Shown here one piece after another: positions 25,277 to 38,300 of a stretch of DNA of 64,000 nucleotides. The DNA is from Polytrichum commune (lineage: Eukaryota > Streptophyta > Polytrichopsida > Polytrichales > Polytrichaceae). Below the pieces are notes generated by a model. The model did no database searches, was not told the DNA's origin, and saw nothing but the letters and a program-made list of their open reading frames with translations. The position numbers and the translations under genes are program-made. The number at the start of each line of letters is the position of its first letter. Positions within the stretch are counted from its first letter, which is position 1. The stretch lies in contig OX485807.1 of assembly GCA_950295325.1 (NCBI GenBank), forward strand, positions 20,493,666 to 20,557,665, in the 5' to 3' direction.

Positions 25277-25497
25277 AATTTTCGTGAAAATGTCACAGCA
25301 TGTGACTTTTTTCAAGGCCGATTCGGTTTCTAGTCTTGTGAAGTGCACTTGAACTTTGAAAAATAAATTTAGTTGTCAAAACCTCAAGTATTTGGCAAAA
25401 CCTGCCTCCAAAGACCAATCTAAGCCGACATTTCTTGTATTTGATAAAACAACATATGTGATATTTTTATGTGCCATGTGATTTTTTCACAAATAAC
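25277..25497 (+). mobile_element. MITE family M2, copy 2
   Basis: About 221 bp aligned throughout to copy 1, including CTGCCTCCAAAGACCAAT. The terminal repeats carry several mismatches, so this copy is older or more damaged. Confidence 0.75.
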
Positions 25498-25565
25498 CAT
25501 GTTCTTGATAGAAGTTGATAATGCATGCGATTGCGATATAACCCTTGATAACTTCCACATGCTTT

Positions 25566-25584
25566 GGGGGGGAGGGGGGGGGGG
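25566..25584 (+). repeat. G-rich tract
   Basis: Runs of seven and eleven or more G separated by one A. A G-quadruplex could form; a second G tract is at 25846-25864. Confidence 0.8.
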
Positions 25585-25615
25585 TTTAACTTCATGTACT
25601 TTGATGGGTCATGTC

Positions 25616-25724
25616 CGAGGGGTTCCACTCTGAATGAAACTCTGAATGATGTGTGTGGTTGACTATGAATTAAAACCCCTTATATATGAGAGAATTTTAG
25701 AGGAAAAGGTACATGCTGCTAAAT

Positions 25725-25764
<40 letters not shown>

Positions 25765-25985
25765 ATCCAAGATTAAAAATGGGAAACTTTTGTTTGTTTT
25801 TTATTTGTTTTGGTTTGTTGTTGTTGTTGTTGTTGTTGTTTTTTTGGGGGTTGGGGGGGGGGGGTGACACCCTGGGGGTGGACTCTCCATTGGAAACCTA
25901 AATGATGTGCGTGGTTACTAAGACATTAAACCCCCTACATATGATAAGTTTGTAGAGAAAAACAAGTTATAGATACTAGAAAATG
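25616..25985 (+). repeat. Direct repeat pair around microsatellites
   Basis: Two copies of about 105-115 bp (25616-25728 and 25870-25985) share GAATGATGTG-like text, GTGGTT and TTAAACCCC plus TATATGA. Between them are a (CA)n tract at 25727-25761, a (GTT)n tract at 25816-25840 and a G tract at 25846-25864. Confidence 0.65.
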
Positions 25986-26439
25986 GACCATGTATTTATA
26001 CTAGGCTTTAAATTTAATGTGATAAATGCTTCCACTACATATACAAAATATAATTCATGAATTAAAGAGGCCTTTATTGCATATAAAATCTATTTTTACT
26101 TCCAATAAGGAAGTCATTGAACAAATTTTCATCCATAGCATGTACTTGTTGATTACATGAAACAAATTAAGATAAGAACGCAGTAACTTAGCCACAATTC
26201 GGAGAGAAAAACTCAATGCCCACTTGAGGGAGCTCATGAGCGCTCCAAGCACCTCCAATTTGTAATGCAAACCCTAACAAGAATGCACATGATAGTCATT
26301 GAGTACTACTACCATATGACAACAAAGGATGAAAATGTAAATTGGATGAAACTAACACATCTATTCTTAATTTCTTCTCTAAATCTTAAGGCCCCCATTT
26401 GTACATATTCCTTTACTTCAAATTTCTTAATAAAACATA

Positions 26440-26863
26440 GTATTCTTGGAAACGTCATATTCACATGTGATTTTTTTTCTTTCAAGGCCGACTTAGTTTC
26501 TAGTCTTGTGGAGTGCACTTCAACTTTGGAAAAAATTATATTTTGAGACTATATTTTTATGGACACCTATCATACAAGTTCCAAGAGTAAAGGAAACATA
26601 TTTTTACATTATGAATTTACATCATCAATGTTAAGTTTTGATTGCTTTGAAGAGTGTCTGAAGTAACAATGAAGAATATAACATTTATGATATAAAAAGA
26701 TGACTTCCCTCATTATCACTTGCACATACTAGCATTTTGTAAATACCTTCATATGTAGTTGGCAAAAGCTACCTCCAAAGACCAATTCAAGCCAACCCTC
26801 CTTGTATTCAAGAAAACATCATTTGTGAAATGTTTGCGTGCCATGTGACGTTTTCACGAATAC
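26440..26863 (+). mobile_element. MITE family M2, copy 3, with an internal insertion
   Basis: The left part (26440-26533) and right part (26753-26863) align to copies 1 and 2. About 220 unrelated AT-rich base pairs (26534-26752) interrupt it. The right terminus, read inward, is GTATTCGTGAAAACGTCACA, the best-preserved end in the family. Confidence 0.7.
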
Positions 26864-29380
26864 CATGTTATATCCATTTTGAATGTACACACTACAGAAA
26901 AATAATACCTCTCCCTTATGTATACTATGTATTCTCTCATACCTCAAATAATAACCCTTCTTACACCTACATTTGTTTGTATGTAGTATGCAGATTCCAC
27001 CCCCCCCGGGGTGGGGGTATCTATTTTTCTAGGTGGTATACATGGCAACCTTGATTTTATGTAAATTTCCAAGACTAGGTGTTTTTTGGGACTCTACCAA
27101 TATTTACAAATAGCTATTTGGTGTGGATTTTACTACAATTAATCCATACCCTATCAACCAATAATTCCATATCAAACCAATCCCCATATGCAAGGATAGG
27201 TTTCATTACATCCAACAGTTATTAGAAAATATTACCTTTATCGTAATTTTATGTAAGCTTGGATCATACTTTCGATGCAAAGTTGGAATTACTAACTAAC
27301 TTGTTAGTATATCCTTTGGATAGAAGCGGGTCCCCATTGCGCAGTGACACTAGTGTGGACTTGTTTATGGAAAGGCATGCATATTTCACAATTGACTTTA
27401 TGAACCTAGCACCCACTAGTATTGAGGCCACAGGGGCCCTTTGTATTTGTTCCTCATTTTCACATAACATGTGTGTTATTACATCATGAGTTTGTTATTA
27501 CATCTTTGTATCCAAAACATCCTCCACATCACAAATGTTGTCAAATAGACCACTCTCAAGATTATCATTAGAAGCACTTGTAGACATGTCGGTCCCAATT
27601 ATTGGTTGAAGAATATACAACCCTTCCCTCAACACTTTGTAATTGCCAACTTCTTGACCTACTAGAGGTTTACTTGGCACAAGCCATATGCTTGGGTTCA
27701 GCCTTCTATACATTCAGAAACTGGAATTTGTGGCGTTTGAAGATGTCAAAATCCTAACAATAACCCTCCCTTCATGGGGGTTGTTGATGAGAGTTATGCC
27801 AAATCTTGCCGCACTCTCAAGGGCCTCTCGAACTTGACAAAACAAAATCATGTACACAAAACATGTGTCTTCCCCTACAAACCCAACCCCTAAACTATCC
27901 AACTTGTATAGAGCAAATAACACCATCGAGAGCAACAACACACAAGGCACCCAATCAGACTTGTAACCCATCATCAAATATTCACCCATTCAATATTCAC
28001 CCATTGTAAAGAAAATGTCATCCACATATAATAACATGGAGTTCCCGGATTGGTTTTCATTTTTTTGCACATTTCTAACCCACGGTTCAACACTGCTACA
28101 ATCTACTAGGCGTTTCTCCTTATTTGAAGCCTTACATTATATATAACAATAGACCAAACATGTGTGGGAAGCCTGGTAGACCTACTTCTTTTATAGAGTA
28201 TACTTGACATGAATAAACGGCACCCTATCTTTTATCGCACCATGATTTCTAGTGCAACGGCCGTTTAACCCCCCTTGAGGTCAACTCTAGGATTTTTCTT
28301 CGCATAATAGGGCACCTAATGTGGGATCCAATTGGATTGGATCCGGAGTTGGCTCATCCAGTTAGCAAATGTGAACCACAAAGATTGTCATTTTAAGTTC
28401 CAAAATCAGAGTTCAGATGCAAAAGTAATGAGAGAGATCAAAATGAAGGGTCAAAATACATGTGTCCATTGAAGAAGAGTGGCCACGTAAGGCCCACAGG
28501 CCTTACCAGGTCTTGTTCTCATCTAAGAAAGTAGTCATGACTTCTGCATGTGTTGGCAATGTGTTCAGATAAATCTGATATTGTTAGTCCTCCAACACCC
28601 CCTCCGGCTGTAGATGTTTGTAATGCAAAAGAGAGAAACATTGAAATAAAGTTTTAAGTAGGAAGGTTTCCACATACCAAAACACCAAGTTACATTGTCG
28701 ATTTACAACCTCATGTGGAGAGCACATCATTTTTGGCGGCTCCACACAATTCAGGTGATGGACAAGAATCCTTGAAAGAAACTATGCATTGTTTCAAAAT
28801 CGTGAGTAAAACTAAACCCCCTTCCTATCTATCTAACTAACATTCCCTTGTTTTTAATCCATGTGGGGTGGACTAAATTCTTATGGTCCTTCCAAATCGT
28901 CAAGGTGGGATGGTACAGACTGATTTGAACCAACCATGATCATATCGACAGATTTACCTGATGAAACTAAACTTGAATGTGCTAGCTCTGAACTTTGGGC
29001 TAGAGATTGGAGCTAGACTCTAGAGACCCAGCTGGAACGCTAACTAGCTAGGTACTACTAACATAAAACCTCATCACCACACTAGCAGTTTACATCACTA
29101 TGAAGAAACTCCTTGGCTATTGATACAATACGTTTTGTCACCTCATGAGGGCCTGAACAAATGAAACCCCAGGTTGAATTCTTGCTTGCCTGGTGCATCT
29201 TGACTCCTTCCTCCGGGTCGTGTTGAAGAATTCGTGTGGGTCGGGGAAGGCACTCTACCTTATTGTAACTCTTCCATACAAAAGTCCAAGCATCTCACGA
29301 TGGAAGAATCCTAAATGATGTTCTGTAAGCTTTTGATACATAATTTTGATGAATAATTGTCGTCGTCGTCGTCGGCACGC
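26864..29380. other. No gene; 3' flank of the zinc-finger gene and M1 fragments
   Basis: M1-like fragments occur at about 28320-28505 (for example CATGTGTCCATTGAAGAAGA). The last few hundred bases before 29381 may hold the 3' UTR of the minus-strand zinc-finger gene. No clear polyadenylation signal was assigned. Confidence 0.4.
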
Positions 29381-32300
29381 TCAAGTGCGCATACTGCCTG
29401 GGTCTTCAATTAAAATCCGTACATACTTGCGGACGATCTCCTCTCCCTTGGGCCCTCGCCGCTTGTGGCATTGAAAGCAGTTGGTCCTATTGCAACCACC
29501 AACCCTAGATGAATGTCAGCAACCCTAAATGACATTAAATACCTAGAACGCTGTTAACTCTCACAGCAACGAGTTGTGTTCTTGGTCTCCGGAGGTCAAA
29601 ATATGACCAGAACAAGAACTGTGCCACAATGAAAACAAATTTATGGTCCCACAATATCATTTTACAGGGAGGTCGATGCGGATTGCATCAGTGCAAGTCA
29701 AACCAAAACTTTTGCAGCAGAAAATGTGCAATAATAACCGTGTGAGTTCAATCACAAGGTGTCAACCATCACCTCCATCATGTATGCTATTCACAAGTTG
29801 CCACCACTCCCCACTGCTGTCATCGATACTTCACAGCAGGTACATATCAGAATATAACAGTGTCATCAGGTGAAAGCATACTCAGTCAACAAATTCACGT
29901 ATTTTCGTATTCTAGATTCTTGTGGATGTGTGAGTCGTGTCAGAATACGAATAGACATTGCCAAACTTTCGTACACTGTCACATATCCGCGAGCAACTAA
30001 AATTGATACTAAGGCATGGTGTGCCCTCATGCGGCAACGGACTCATTTGAGGTATGACCACGGAGGATCGCCTCCATGCAATCTATATTCGTAGTGGAAA
30101 TTACCTCCCAGTTCTCTTTGCTCTGCCATTTTTTTCCTGTTATGTTTCTAGTACAACAAATGGACCACACTTTGTATGGTGTAGCAAGCTCACCGTCTTG
30201 GGAAATTCACATTTTTGCATTCTTCACATTCCCAATTGCCATTCACTCCAGGTTCTGGCCTCTGACCGCCTCCCATTGCTGTTGCATTTACTGCTGCTGG
30301 ATCCCCGTACTCCTAACAAACAATCATCTCTAACATAGTCAGTGAGCAGTAATACAATCATCTCTACATCTCATAAAAACAAAATCGATGACACCACTGT
30401 ACATTCAGGCCTGATTGGGCGACTCTACCTTAATTTAATTTTCATGTCATCTATAAAGAAGTTCCAACTAATCACACAATGACATGTGGCACTTTGTTTT
30501 CATAACAAATACTTAATTTACACCTAATGTGGCCCACAGGTAGGTTACACAGAAGTAGAGCCTTTTATCTGCGATGGGCTTGTACCCTCAGAAAGTCGCT
30601 GGGCCGATCTTTGAAGTCCTCGAAGCGTAAACCTGGGCGATTCATAATTCCTCGAGCCACCGGTGAACTCCCGACCGCACCAGGCGAGCTCCCCCGTGCT
30701 AAGTAGTTCCCTAGATTGTTATTGTGTGAGAGTCCAGAATTTATCGCAAGGCTGCCTAAGCCACCTGGTCCAGGACTTCCAACCCCTGAATTGCCACTTA
30801 TATGAGGTTGTGACAGCAGACTAACCCCGTTGAGCGGGGGGTTACTGAGGCCAAGCGAGTTCGCATTGGAGCTTAAACACGAGAGAGATGACTTGGCTAA
30901 ACTGCCAGATTCTCCAGTTTGCATTCTAGATTTCATGGTTTGTAGCCATAGGGCAGCCGAGGCCAAGCATTCACCGGCATCCCCAACTGGATCTGAAGAT
31001 GCTGCAAATGATGCGACCAGTTGCTCGGCTAATCGCTTACCCTCTGTTGCAGCACTGCAAACAGCAGCAAACACAATACATTCTGTCACTTTGGCGCATC
31101 ATATCATTTCTATTTTATTTTTGAAAGAGATGAAACATTTCATTTCATTGACCAAAAAACCATACCAGACAGACAGAGGGGTAACTCTCCGGGGTGCACA
31201 CGGCAGAACCCCACAACACCACAAGCCCAATAAGGGGGGGTGACCCCTCAGCATGATCAACTAAGCCAACAAACAGCAACTTGGCATTCCACGAGATAAT
31301 GGAGTTAAACAAGCCGTAGAGGAGATTGTTGCCTCCGAGCAATGTGTTGAAGTTGTCCATGAGGCACATCATAGCATTTTAAAGCATGTGTAAGGACGTT
31401 CTCTTTCAGTTCTAGCTTCAAGAATACATCCGAGACTCAAGGTCATAGATAACATGCATGAATGTCAAGCATACTTAAGTGGCAAGCTCTCAATAATCAA
31501 CACCTCGTTGTTATCTACAGTGTTGTCACTGAAACTTCTCCCATCTACCACATTCAACTTCAAAACCTTGCCAGAAATAATGCCACCAAGTGTATGCTCT
31601 CCAAGATGCTTATGTAGGGTGAACACTCAGTACACCACTTAAGAATGCTATAATTACTGAGCAGAGTAGAGCTCGTCAACCTATACAGGTGCCATACTTC
31701 TTCGACCAGAAGTCGGAGGAAATGTTGGAGGCAAATTCAAGAATCACAATCTTTAAACGGAGCTGTTTTGCCAGAAAACTATAAATATGTCCCAAAAATT
31801 GGCAAGACATCTGACTTCGCTCGGCATTACCAGATTAAATGTGTCAATCTAGTAACATTACATATGAATCTCCAAACTCTACCTTTTGTCAGGCACTTTA
31901 ATGGGCATCCAGTGTGTTCAAAAGGATACAGATCAGCAGTGTGGTAAATGCTCGTTGGTGTTAAGTTTGAGAACCAAGAACCTAGATAATAATATCACAT
32001 AGCAGAACTAGTAGTCCCCTCTACTGCTGCATTACAGTTACTCTGCCCTTGACTTGAGAGTACGTCCTGCCAGTGTGACATTTGACCTTCAATGAATGAA
32101 CCCTTGAATAAGGACATCCAGTTTCAGATTATCCATGTGGCACCTTAAATCATTTGATCTGTGAAAGGTGAAGGGCATATTGCTTTTCTTTGAGTTCGTG
32201 GAGAAGATTCAGGTTGCTTTATAACTTACACCAATAAACTTGACCACTGGAGGCTTACATCCTACCAACACTTAACAACTACGGCTTGCACACCTCATGT

Positions 32301-35300
32301 CAGTGACAGCAAGTGATATTGGGAGCAAATGTGAACCTTTTGTTAGTCTAAGACAGTAAGTCTTGAGTGGTTACTTTTTCCATATAACCCACTTCTCCTA
32401 GGAAATTCAACATGTCATAAGTACGAGATGAATAGCAAATCCAAATAAAGACCTAAATAATTTTCCTCACAGTTTTTGGATCTGAATCTCTTATACACTA
32501 TCAAAGTGAAGATTCTCTTCTTGAATGATCATATAGGTCCCCTGATTGTGTTGACTACTGAATTTAGAAAAGTCAGCAAAGTTTGAGCACGTAGTTCAAT
32601 CTCTTTAAACACATGGCTTTTGGGGGTCCATTCTTAGATCCACACCCAACCACCCACCACTCAAATATAGGTGTCTAATTAAGATAATTAATCAAATTAG
32701 GCATGTGTGAGACAATGTGACCTTATGTGTCGAAACTCTTCAGGTATGTGGGTGTTATTCGGTTACTTTTCATAATCGGACACCTAGATAGGATTGGTGT
32801 GTGCTTAAGTTACAATCAAAGAACAAACACTGTGAAGGCACATGTATAAAAAGAGGTTGGACTACGTCTTCCACTGCTTCAAACTCAACAGTGAACCTAA
32901 TTTGAAGGACCTATGTATTCAGTTAAGGAATCAAAAAACATGCACTTCCGAGAACAATAGGTAAACAGTGGGAGGTCTGATTTTTAATCCAATTTTTACT
33001 GATGCTTCATTGGAGATTCGCTGATGCAATAAAAGTTTCTTTGAGTAAATCTAATTTTTAGAAGTTAAAGAAAATAAAAAACAAACCAAATAACACCCAC
33101 ATACCTTATACCGAGCATCTCACCATTTTGCAGTAACATCTGGAAAATCTGACCTTTTCTTTCCTTTTCCTTTTCTTTTCTATTTTTCCCTCTAAAGGTT
33201 AATAAAGTGCAAGATGGATAAAACACCTGAGAGTGGATCGGCGGCCAGATACACCATCGCCGATCATATAGTGGGATGCAAACGATGGAAGCAGAGGTGT
33301 GTCATAAACTCCTACCATCCAAGGCTCCATGTCTCCTACAGTGACGTGGCTGGAACCAGGCGAAATGGACATTCCAGATTGTTGATTTTCGGCCCCAGCC
33401 ATCTGTACCATCATACTCCGGGGTAATATGCCACCCCGGTCCACCCCTGACACCTGCCATGAAGTTTGTGTGTTACTCATGGTGGATCGTCTCTTGTTTG
33501 TATAATCCTGAAACTTGAAGCAGAACCTGAGTGTGAAGTTCAAGGAACCCATCCATCCATCCATCCATCCATCCATGCCCACATACTTATCTCTTCCTTG
33601 ACAAGAAAGACCTAGGCTTGCACAGAACTTCTGCAGCCTCCGATCGTCTTCATATCTGGATTGCCTATATCCAACCTTTTCTCATACTTGCATGTGCTCC
33701 TAGAAGAATACTAATGACCCAGTAAAAGTTGGGAAAGATAGGTAGACTGTCTCACCAAATGTGGAGCTAACCCTGATGCAGGAGCCATATCTCGGGATAT
33801 CTTGATTGTGTCTATGTACGCCTTAACGACTGCATCTCCAAGTGGCCCTCTCCGCTTTCCGCACTTATTGCACTATTAAATGTTACCATGATAAGGTGGT
33901 CAGTGGTTAGTGACTGGGCATCGTCTCCAATACTTTGGCATGATTACAAGCAATGAACACAACTTAAACACATTCTCCTGCCAGATGTATGTATTCCAGT
34001 AAAAGACGCTACCAAGCCATTTCCAATTCGTAGAGCTCAAAATTTATAAACTTGAGGTTTCATCCACAATGGTCATTCATACAAAATTCACAATGCACAA
34101 CTTCACAAGGTCTACTAATCAATACTTTGGCATAACTACTTGCAATGAACATCACAAACTTAACCCCTTTTCCTGGCAGATGTATTTGTTCCAGGAGAAG
34201 ACACTACCAAGCCATTTCCAATCCATAGAGATCAAATTTTATAGCCTTGAGGTTGATCCAAAATGGTCATCCATACAGAATCCAAAATGCACAAGGTTCA
34301 ATAATCAATACATTGGAAAAATTACTTGCAATGAACATCACGAACATAATGCCTTTTTTTGGCAGATGTATGTGTTCCAGGAGAAGACGCTACCAAGCCA
34401 TTTCCAATTCATGGAGCTCAAATTCTATAAACTCGAGGTTGATCCGCAGTAGACATTCATTTAGAATTCACAATGCACAAGGTCTACTAATCAATACTTT
34501 GGCATGGTTAATTGCAATGATCACAAACTTCATGCCTTTTCCTGGCAGATGTATGTGTTCCAGGGAAAGCCACTACCTACTATAGAGCTCATAAACTTGA
34601 AGTTGATCCGCAATGGTCATCATTGGCACAGAAATTCACAATACACAACCGGTCTATGAATCTCATGATAACCCTCCCAAACCCTAAGAAGTTCTCCACC
34701 ACAAAGTCACATGAATTCTTCCACATAGGGAAGCAAATGAGGAGATGAAGGAAGAGAGGCATATCGCAATCGTTATGCTAGGGAAATGAACCATGAGGAA
34801 GACGAAAGAACGGAACGAACCTCGGTTCTGCGCGGATAGTTCACATTGGTGCAGGAAGGGTCATCACACACCCAGTTGCCATCCTCCAGTGGCCGTGGTT
34901 GCTTGGACCCTCGTTGCAACATCCCAGCTTCTCCATTGATCTGTTCCGGAAGGCCCTGCATTCTGCCAGCCATACACAACAAGTTCCCCTCTGTCAATCC
35001 GTCAACCACTTTGAAACCTTCAATCCACATACTTACATGCAGCACACCTTTCCTATTGATTTTCCAACCCATCCCTCTTTCGTTTTTTCTTTCTTTCTTT
35101 CTTTCGACTGCTGGGTTAGTCCTGTCAGAAAGCCCTGCACCGGACCGGACCTGACCTTTTGTGATGAGAGGCAGGCCCAGAAAATGTCACCAACTTAAGC
35201 TTACTTACCAAGAGAGATTTCCTTCCTTACCTTTTCTTCAAACGACAAGCCCGGAACTGCAGCATTTGGATGTCAAATGATTCGAATTCACGGGAATCCG

Positions 35301-38300
35301 GGTGCCAATCATGGCAAGCTTCAGAGTACACTGCTGCTTCAGGAGTTGGAAATTACAGACAAACGGAAAAGGGTGTTTAAAAAATAAAAATGTGGCTATT
35401 CCCCAAACATGGTGGATGGTAGTATTCTCATATATTCTCACGTTCCTCACACAACACAGCCATTTGGAACTTCTTCACAGCTAATTCGGAGCTACCAATT
35501 CACCATCTACATACATTTTTTATTGCAACTTAACATAGCTTCTTAACCCACGCTTACATGCCTCATTCTTTCATTCAGTCGTTCAGTTATTCATTCCTTC
35601 CTCCCTTCCTTCAGCCTCCACCACATCCACACACCACCCCCAATAATTCCACAATCCACAATCCGCACACCTCACAGCCCAATGGCACAGATTCATCTCC
35701 AAACTCATCTTCCTCACATGTGAATATGCTGGCAACCAAAACATGCAAACACAACATGTAATCCAAAACATGCAGTGGGGAGAAAGAAATTTTTGTGAGG
35801 CATCTGTCATTCACCGAGTGTTGAACACACTTAGGCTACATAAAATTTGGCAGAGCGAGTGTGGAAGTGGTTGTCGATGGTGATGCTGCTGCTGTGATGA
35901 TATCCATACCCATCATCCAACAAGGCTGTTTGGGGTGCGGTGAAGGACCGGTCGCAGCCAATTTGGCCCCCCAACCGATTCCATAAATGCCCGGAAGCCC
36001 TAAATTTGTGATGCGGGGATGGCACGAGATCATACCTGCTTCCCAATCCTGCCCAATCTCCGCCCCAACCCGTAATTGTGCGCAGGAAATGTGGTTACTA
36101 AGCTATGGTGGTTGAAGCTTCCCAGGGGAGGAGGAAAAGCGAAGCTGATCCACGACTGCCGTCACCGGCTATACCCGGTGTCCCCTCCTGACTACCGGCC
36201 CACCCCGTCGCCCTATCCTCTCTATCCTTCACTACAAACAAAAGGAATTACCTACCGGTCTGCCATGTGGTATTGCGTTCAAACCGTCTGGCTTATTATG
36301 TTGAAAAATAACTGGAATTAAGGTCCCCTATGATGTGTGCCTTATTTGGGTCACTCTTCTTAATTGGACACATGTATTTGACTGTTAAATAGGAGAGAGG
36401 GAATTATCCTCTACAAATGTGCCTCTCATTTATCCAACATAGAATGTCCTGAATTACACTAAACATTGTATTTAATGTCACTAATTCTCTTCGCCGTGTT
36501 CAATACTCGTCATAAACTGCCCATGTAGTGCCACCAACACTAATTGGAAACCCAACATTATTTCTTGTTCCATCAAACAATTTGGGCACTTTGGATACAA
36601 TGTTGAAATTATTGTCACCTACTAAGTGATTTTTTCATCCACATTTCAATCCTACATGACAATTCCTCATCACATTAATGTTAAGATGCAAAATATATCA
36701 AATTTTGTTTGAATTATTGGCACTTGGATGAAATAAAAGTAAGTTGGGATGATAGTGTTTGTAAATTTATTCATACAAAGTGTCATTACAAAAGTTACCA
36801 TACAGACATACAATACCATATTCAACACTAAATACAGTATTTAGTGTAGCATGTATCCAAGTCTCTAGAAATGCTTTTTTAGAGTTGAATCAAGACCAAA
36901 ATTAGCTTCAAAGACTCGAAATTAGTCTAGTCTAAGTTATTAGAGATGAATCAACTACAAATCTATTGGGGGTCAAAGTTTTAATCTTAGATGGATGAGA
37001 GGTACAGCCGTTTGAGATCCTTCCTTCTCCCAGTCTATGGCATGGTATGTAGGTAAGAATGGCCACCAAAACACATGCCAAGCTCCGATGAGATTGGACT
37101 CAGGTAAGTGGGCCCTAAATAGACACTTTTAGCTTTGCACCCACTTCTCGTAAGATGTGGAACATGCAATTCGTGCAAGATGACTAACACATCCAAATTG
37201 CGCATGTAGCCCGAGTCTTTGAGTTTCTCACATATATGGAGCTTGTATAGATGTTTGATTTCTTAACATTATCAAAATGAAGATTTTGGTTGGAAATACA
37301 TGTCCCCCCGACTACATCAACTAGTAACCACTAAGTCTACAATTGTTCATAAATGTCAAACACGTAGGATAATCTTTATTAGACAAATGTCATTTGGGTG
37401 TCCATTCTTAACGGTGTCCATTCTTAACAGAGTCCATCTTCTAGAAGGAAGTCATTAGCTTTACATTGCATCATGGTAAAACATGATCGATGTGAGGGAG
37501 AATGTTCTCTAATTCACATCAGTGGATGCAACACCCGATGTTTATTTTATTCCATCCTATCCCACACACCACTCATTACAAGTGTGCATTTGAAATAAAT
37601 AACCAAATTAGGCATGCTCATCTTGTGTGCTCAAATTATATCAACCCTTTCATACTCAATTATGAACATAAATGGGATGCCTATTAAACTACATGAACAC
37701 AACAACAAACCCAAATGAGAAAACATAAACATTGAGCTCAAAACTAATGGAGCCGAGATGAATATCTTTCGATTTCGCGAAGTGAAACTCGTAGAAGTTC
37801 TTGAACGGTTTTCTTTTAGACATGGACGCATGTGACTTTGATTTGAACACCTTGATATTGACTCAAGTGAATGAGTATTGGAGTTGGCTATCTTATTATA
37901 TTCCAACTTTGTTCATGGAATCCCATGGTAGAGGAAGTGGTTCAAAAAATTTAATACATATGACATGGTCTCAGGTAGATCAGTCTTAAGTGGCTCGTTT
38001 TCTCAAATCAGACCCCTAAATTTGATTGGTATGTGATTCAGTCAAGATTAAAGAGCCAACGTCACAAACACACATGTTTTAAAGAGATTGGACAACGACT
38101 TCAAATATTAATAACTACTCTACACTCACTAGTGAACCCAATTGGGAAGACCTATGTATCCAATCAAGGAATCAACAGACATGCATTTCCAATAACCATA
38201 CCTAAATGAAAGGAAGTCCGATTTTTAATCCGATTTTTAATCCGATTTTTGATCCGGTTTCTACGGACGTTTCATTATAGATTTGCTAATGCAACACGAG

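Noticed and set aside
34069-34585. Two overlapping plus-strand ORFs
   Set aside because: They lie within the intronic tandem repeat and repeat the same peptide because of it.
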